Part shown: piece by piece, positions 61,801 to 64,000 of the stretch
How positions within the stretch are numbered: position 1 is the first letter of the stretch
Layout: the number at the start of each line of letters is the position of its first letter
Assembly: GCA_009733575.1 (NCBI GenBank)
Contig: ML769534.1
Location: 104,009-168,008, forward strand
From: Gymnopus androsaceus JB14
Taxonomy: Eukaryota > Basidiomycota > Agaricomycetes > Agaricales > Omphalotaceae
Reading direction: 5' to 3'
Length of the DNA stretch: 64,000 nucleotides
Translations under genes and position numbers: made by a program
Notes under the pieces: model-generated
Database searches by the model: none
What the model was told of the DNA's origin: nothing
What the model saw: the letters and a program-made list of their open reading frames with translations, nothing else

Positions 61801-63105
61801 CCGCTCTTGTCAAGGTTGGACCACGGCGGCTGACCCCCCACCTTCAGGTATCCCTCCCGATTGCACTGTTGGGTCGAGCATCCAAGATGCAACTGGTGTA
61901 GCTCATGCTAAGGGATCAGTCCGAATTCCATGCTGCCATTTGTAATGGGTGACTGGTGGGTGGACAGTGTTGTTTCCCTCCCATTGTGTGTGCAATGCTT
62001 CCCAAGCAGTTCATGCAGCCTCTGATGAGATGCTTCTTCCCCCTTGGCTCCAATCCAAACCTGGTCTATTTTCATGGTAAGATGGGGTGAGGGGAAGTGG
62101 CCCCCTGTCAGGGTTAGACGTTTGCAAAGCTTCATTAACGCGCTGGATAACTTCTGGATCCAAGAGCACATTGAAGAACCACAGCAAGTTGCAGTGATTT
62201 TCTGCAATGGAAAGGAAACTGGACACCATGGGGTGACCTGCTTGTACTGGTATGGGTCATTGACATACCTCGAGAAATGTTTCCCATAACTCTGAAGGGG
62301 TCAAACTCCCTTCCGCCGGCAGTCCCATCTCCCGCAGGAAGTAGTGGGAAACGTGAGCCAGGTCAGCCCAGGTGCAACACTTTGCCGCCAGAAGACCCTG
62401 CAGTTGGAATGTGGTCTCAGAGGATGGTCAAGGTCCAATCATTCCTCCTGACCAATCCATTTCTATCAAAGATAGGGAGGGTTGCCTTGACCTCGAGATG
62501 AAGTCCCCATGGTACTATTCTCACACCGTTGGGAGCTAGTTGGGAGCTAGTTTCCGATTGTTGAGCTTCCAAATTCCGACATTCTTTGTCAGGGGCTCCC
62601 TGCGGAGTATAACAAAGCTCCTGTGGGGGTGCTTGTTGGGCATGTCTCCCCTCAAAGATGGTGAGATGTCTGTTGGGCGGTATACTCCCACTCCCATTGA
62701 CTTTGTACAGAATTGTCTTCGACCCTGAGTAGTATCAGGGGAGATTCCTGATGATCCTGGCAGTGCGGGTAGCCCCAGGTGGAACACCAAAGTGGGCGGT
62801 TGAAGGGTCTGAATGTGTTGACCCTGTGCAATTGTCTGTATTGGCAGGTATTGCCGATCAGGAGGTGAATAGGCTACCAGAGCTGTTGGAGGGGTAACCT
62901 CAGCGGGTAACAATCCAAATACCCTGTTGGTGCTGGATCCTTGAGATCCTGCAGAAAGGCATTGTCCCCATTCTCCCCATTGGTAATTCCCAAAGTCGGG
63001 AGCTTCTTGTTGTTATTGTGTGTCACCCTCCTGTTGTCCCACGGACAAGGAAGGTGGTACTGTGAACGTCCCAACATATTCAACAACAGTTTGGTCTTGA
63101 TATTG
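61801..63105 (-). pseudogene. 5' internal region of the Gypsy-type element
   Basis: Between the LTR and the clear gag text there are several short minus-strand frames (62913-62536: LPAEVTPPTALVAYSPPD; 62207-61908) that read like decayed N-terminal Gag or leader. No domain is recognisable. Confidence 0.45.
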
Positions 63106-63643
63106 TGTAAGACCGGGGTCGACGGTCTTAGGGAAAGGTACTGAAAGTAGCTTTGTGGCCTTTAGTAAGAAAGGCAGGTGAGATCCGCAATTGAATATGT
63201 GTGTGGGTGGACTAGTTGAAGACTAGTAGTAAGAAGTGGGTGGATTGGGAATGCCAAAGCTCCTGTATGCAAGTTCTGAGTCTAGTTGTGTGAGCCAACA
63301 TTGAGTAGTCAACGGCAGCAAGTCTGATTGTTGTATGAGCTTGCTGGTAGTCAAGTCGACGCGTGAGTTGAAGAATGGAAGCCAGAACAAGCATATATTG
63401 TGAAAGTAGATGAAATGACAAGAGTATAAGAAAATAGAGAAAACAGAAGATACGAGAGTAAAACAGGTTAATATCAAGACAAGGGATTCTCCGAGGGAGT
63501 TTATGAATTATATACATGCGGGATGGTGCTGGGATATGCCATGGACTTAGCGGGTGGTTGTTGGGTTGGTAGGGTAGGTTATGCATAGGATCGGGAGGGC
63601 TAGAGGGTTGAAGATAGTGAAACCGGTGGTACAGGGCATGACA
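63106..63643 (-). mobile_element. 5' LTR of the Gypsy-type element
   Basis: On the minus strand the block starts TGTCATGCCC and ends GTCTTACA, about 538 bp. ATGTATATAA lies near 63510, and a pyrimidine-rich initiation region follows. It directly precedes the internal region that leads into gag. The matching 3' LTR was not found in the window. Confidence 0.65.
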
Positions 63644-63762
63644 GTGTACCAATATGTTATATTGCAGTCACCATTTCTAGCCAGATAAAACTCTTCCTTC
63701 CAAAGCCCTGTTTGGTACTACTGAAATGTATGGTTTCTGTTGAAGTAAATGTAGTATTGAAA

Positions 63763-64000
63763 CACTTCAGGCTGCCCCAATTTATATCTTCTTAGATAGT
63801 CCAAAGTGTAACGATCCAGTAACTAATATGATCAAAATCCACAGGAAATCCAGGGCCCTGGAATCCAGGGGCCCCGCCTGGAATCCATACACCCTGCCTG
63901 GATTCCATGCGTGTCGCATGGATTCCATGCCCTAGTAAATAGTAGTGTATGGATTCCAGGCATGTTGCATGGAATCCATGCACTAGTAAAAATAGTAGTG
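63763..64000 (+). mobile_element. Left end of a second foldback copy (runs off window)
   Basis: The sequence starts CACTTCAGGCTGCCCC exactly like the element at 54038, followed by ATAGTCCAAAGTGTAAC and the GATCAAAATCCAC segment, then the first 53 bp units. It is truncated by the end of the window. Its 5' flank ATTGAAA differs from that of the first copy, which supports CACTTC as the true terminus. Confidence 0.88.

Overview
The window reads as a repeat-rich scaffold from a filamentous basidiomycete, most likely an Agaricomycete. Real genes carry many 50-60 nt GT-AG introns. The recognisable gene families (a NACHT-ankyrin STAND protein, an N-terminal 'LFxxAxxF' leader module, an APH-like kinase, an F-box protein, carboxypeptidase S, CYP51) are typical of mushroom-forming fungi. 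Only two genes look fully intact: carboxypeptidase S (19904-22366, 11 exons whose summed length divides by three) and an APH-family kinase (22786-24342). A small mitochondrial-type protein, a multi-exon hypothetical at 28044-31622 and a hypothetical at 49838-52947 are plausible genes.

Layout. 1-9640: a 2.7-3 kb duplication of an acidic, low-complexity nuclear-type gene (minus strand), each copy damaged differently. Between the copies sit a retroelement LTR, an 8-bp-TSD MITE inside that LTR, and a palindromic LTR/gag hairpin. 11.9-17.5 kb: a NACHT-ankyrin gene broken by frameshifts and by a 700 bp MITE. 18.8-24.9 kb: the conserved gene block. 24.9-26.7 kb and 42.7-45.8 kb: two CYP51 pseudogenes; the second is joined to a truncated second copy of carboxypeptidase S. 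28.0-31.6 kb: a hypothetical gene whose last intron region is an array of 32 near-identical 71 bp units. Each unit is a 68 nt perfect-looking intron plus one variable triplet. 32.3-33.7, 38.9-39.1 and 14.7-15.4 kb: three elements sharing CATCAGC termini and 2-bp duplications. 35.0-38.2 kb: a PIF/Harbinger transposon with both its genes. 39.3-40.4 kb (solo LTR) and 45.8-49.7 kb (two LTRs plus a gag/pol-less interior): a non-autonomous LTR family with 1.1 kb LTRs.

53.4-64.0 kb: a Gypsy-type gag fragment and its LTR on the minus strand. The gag is cut by a 6.07 kb giant foldback element whose arms are inverted arrays of a 53 bp repeat, flanked by a 7-8 bp target duplication. A second copy of the foldback begins at 63763 and runs off the window.

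The two most unusual structures are the tandem intron array (29307-31556) and the satellite-armed foldback element (54038-60109). All comparisons were made by eye; no alignment, splice-prediction or database search was run.
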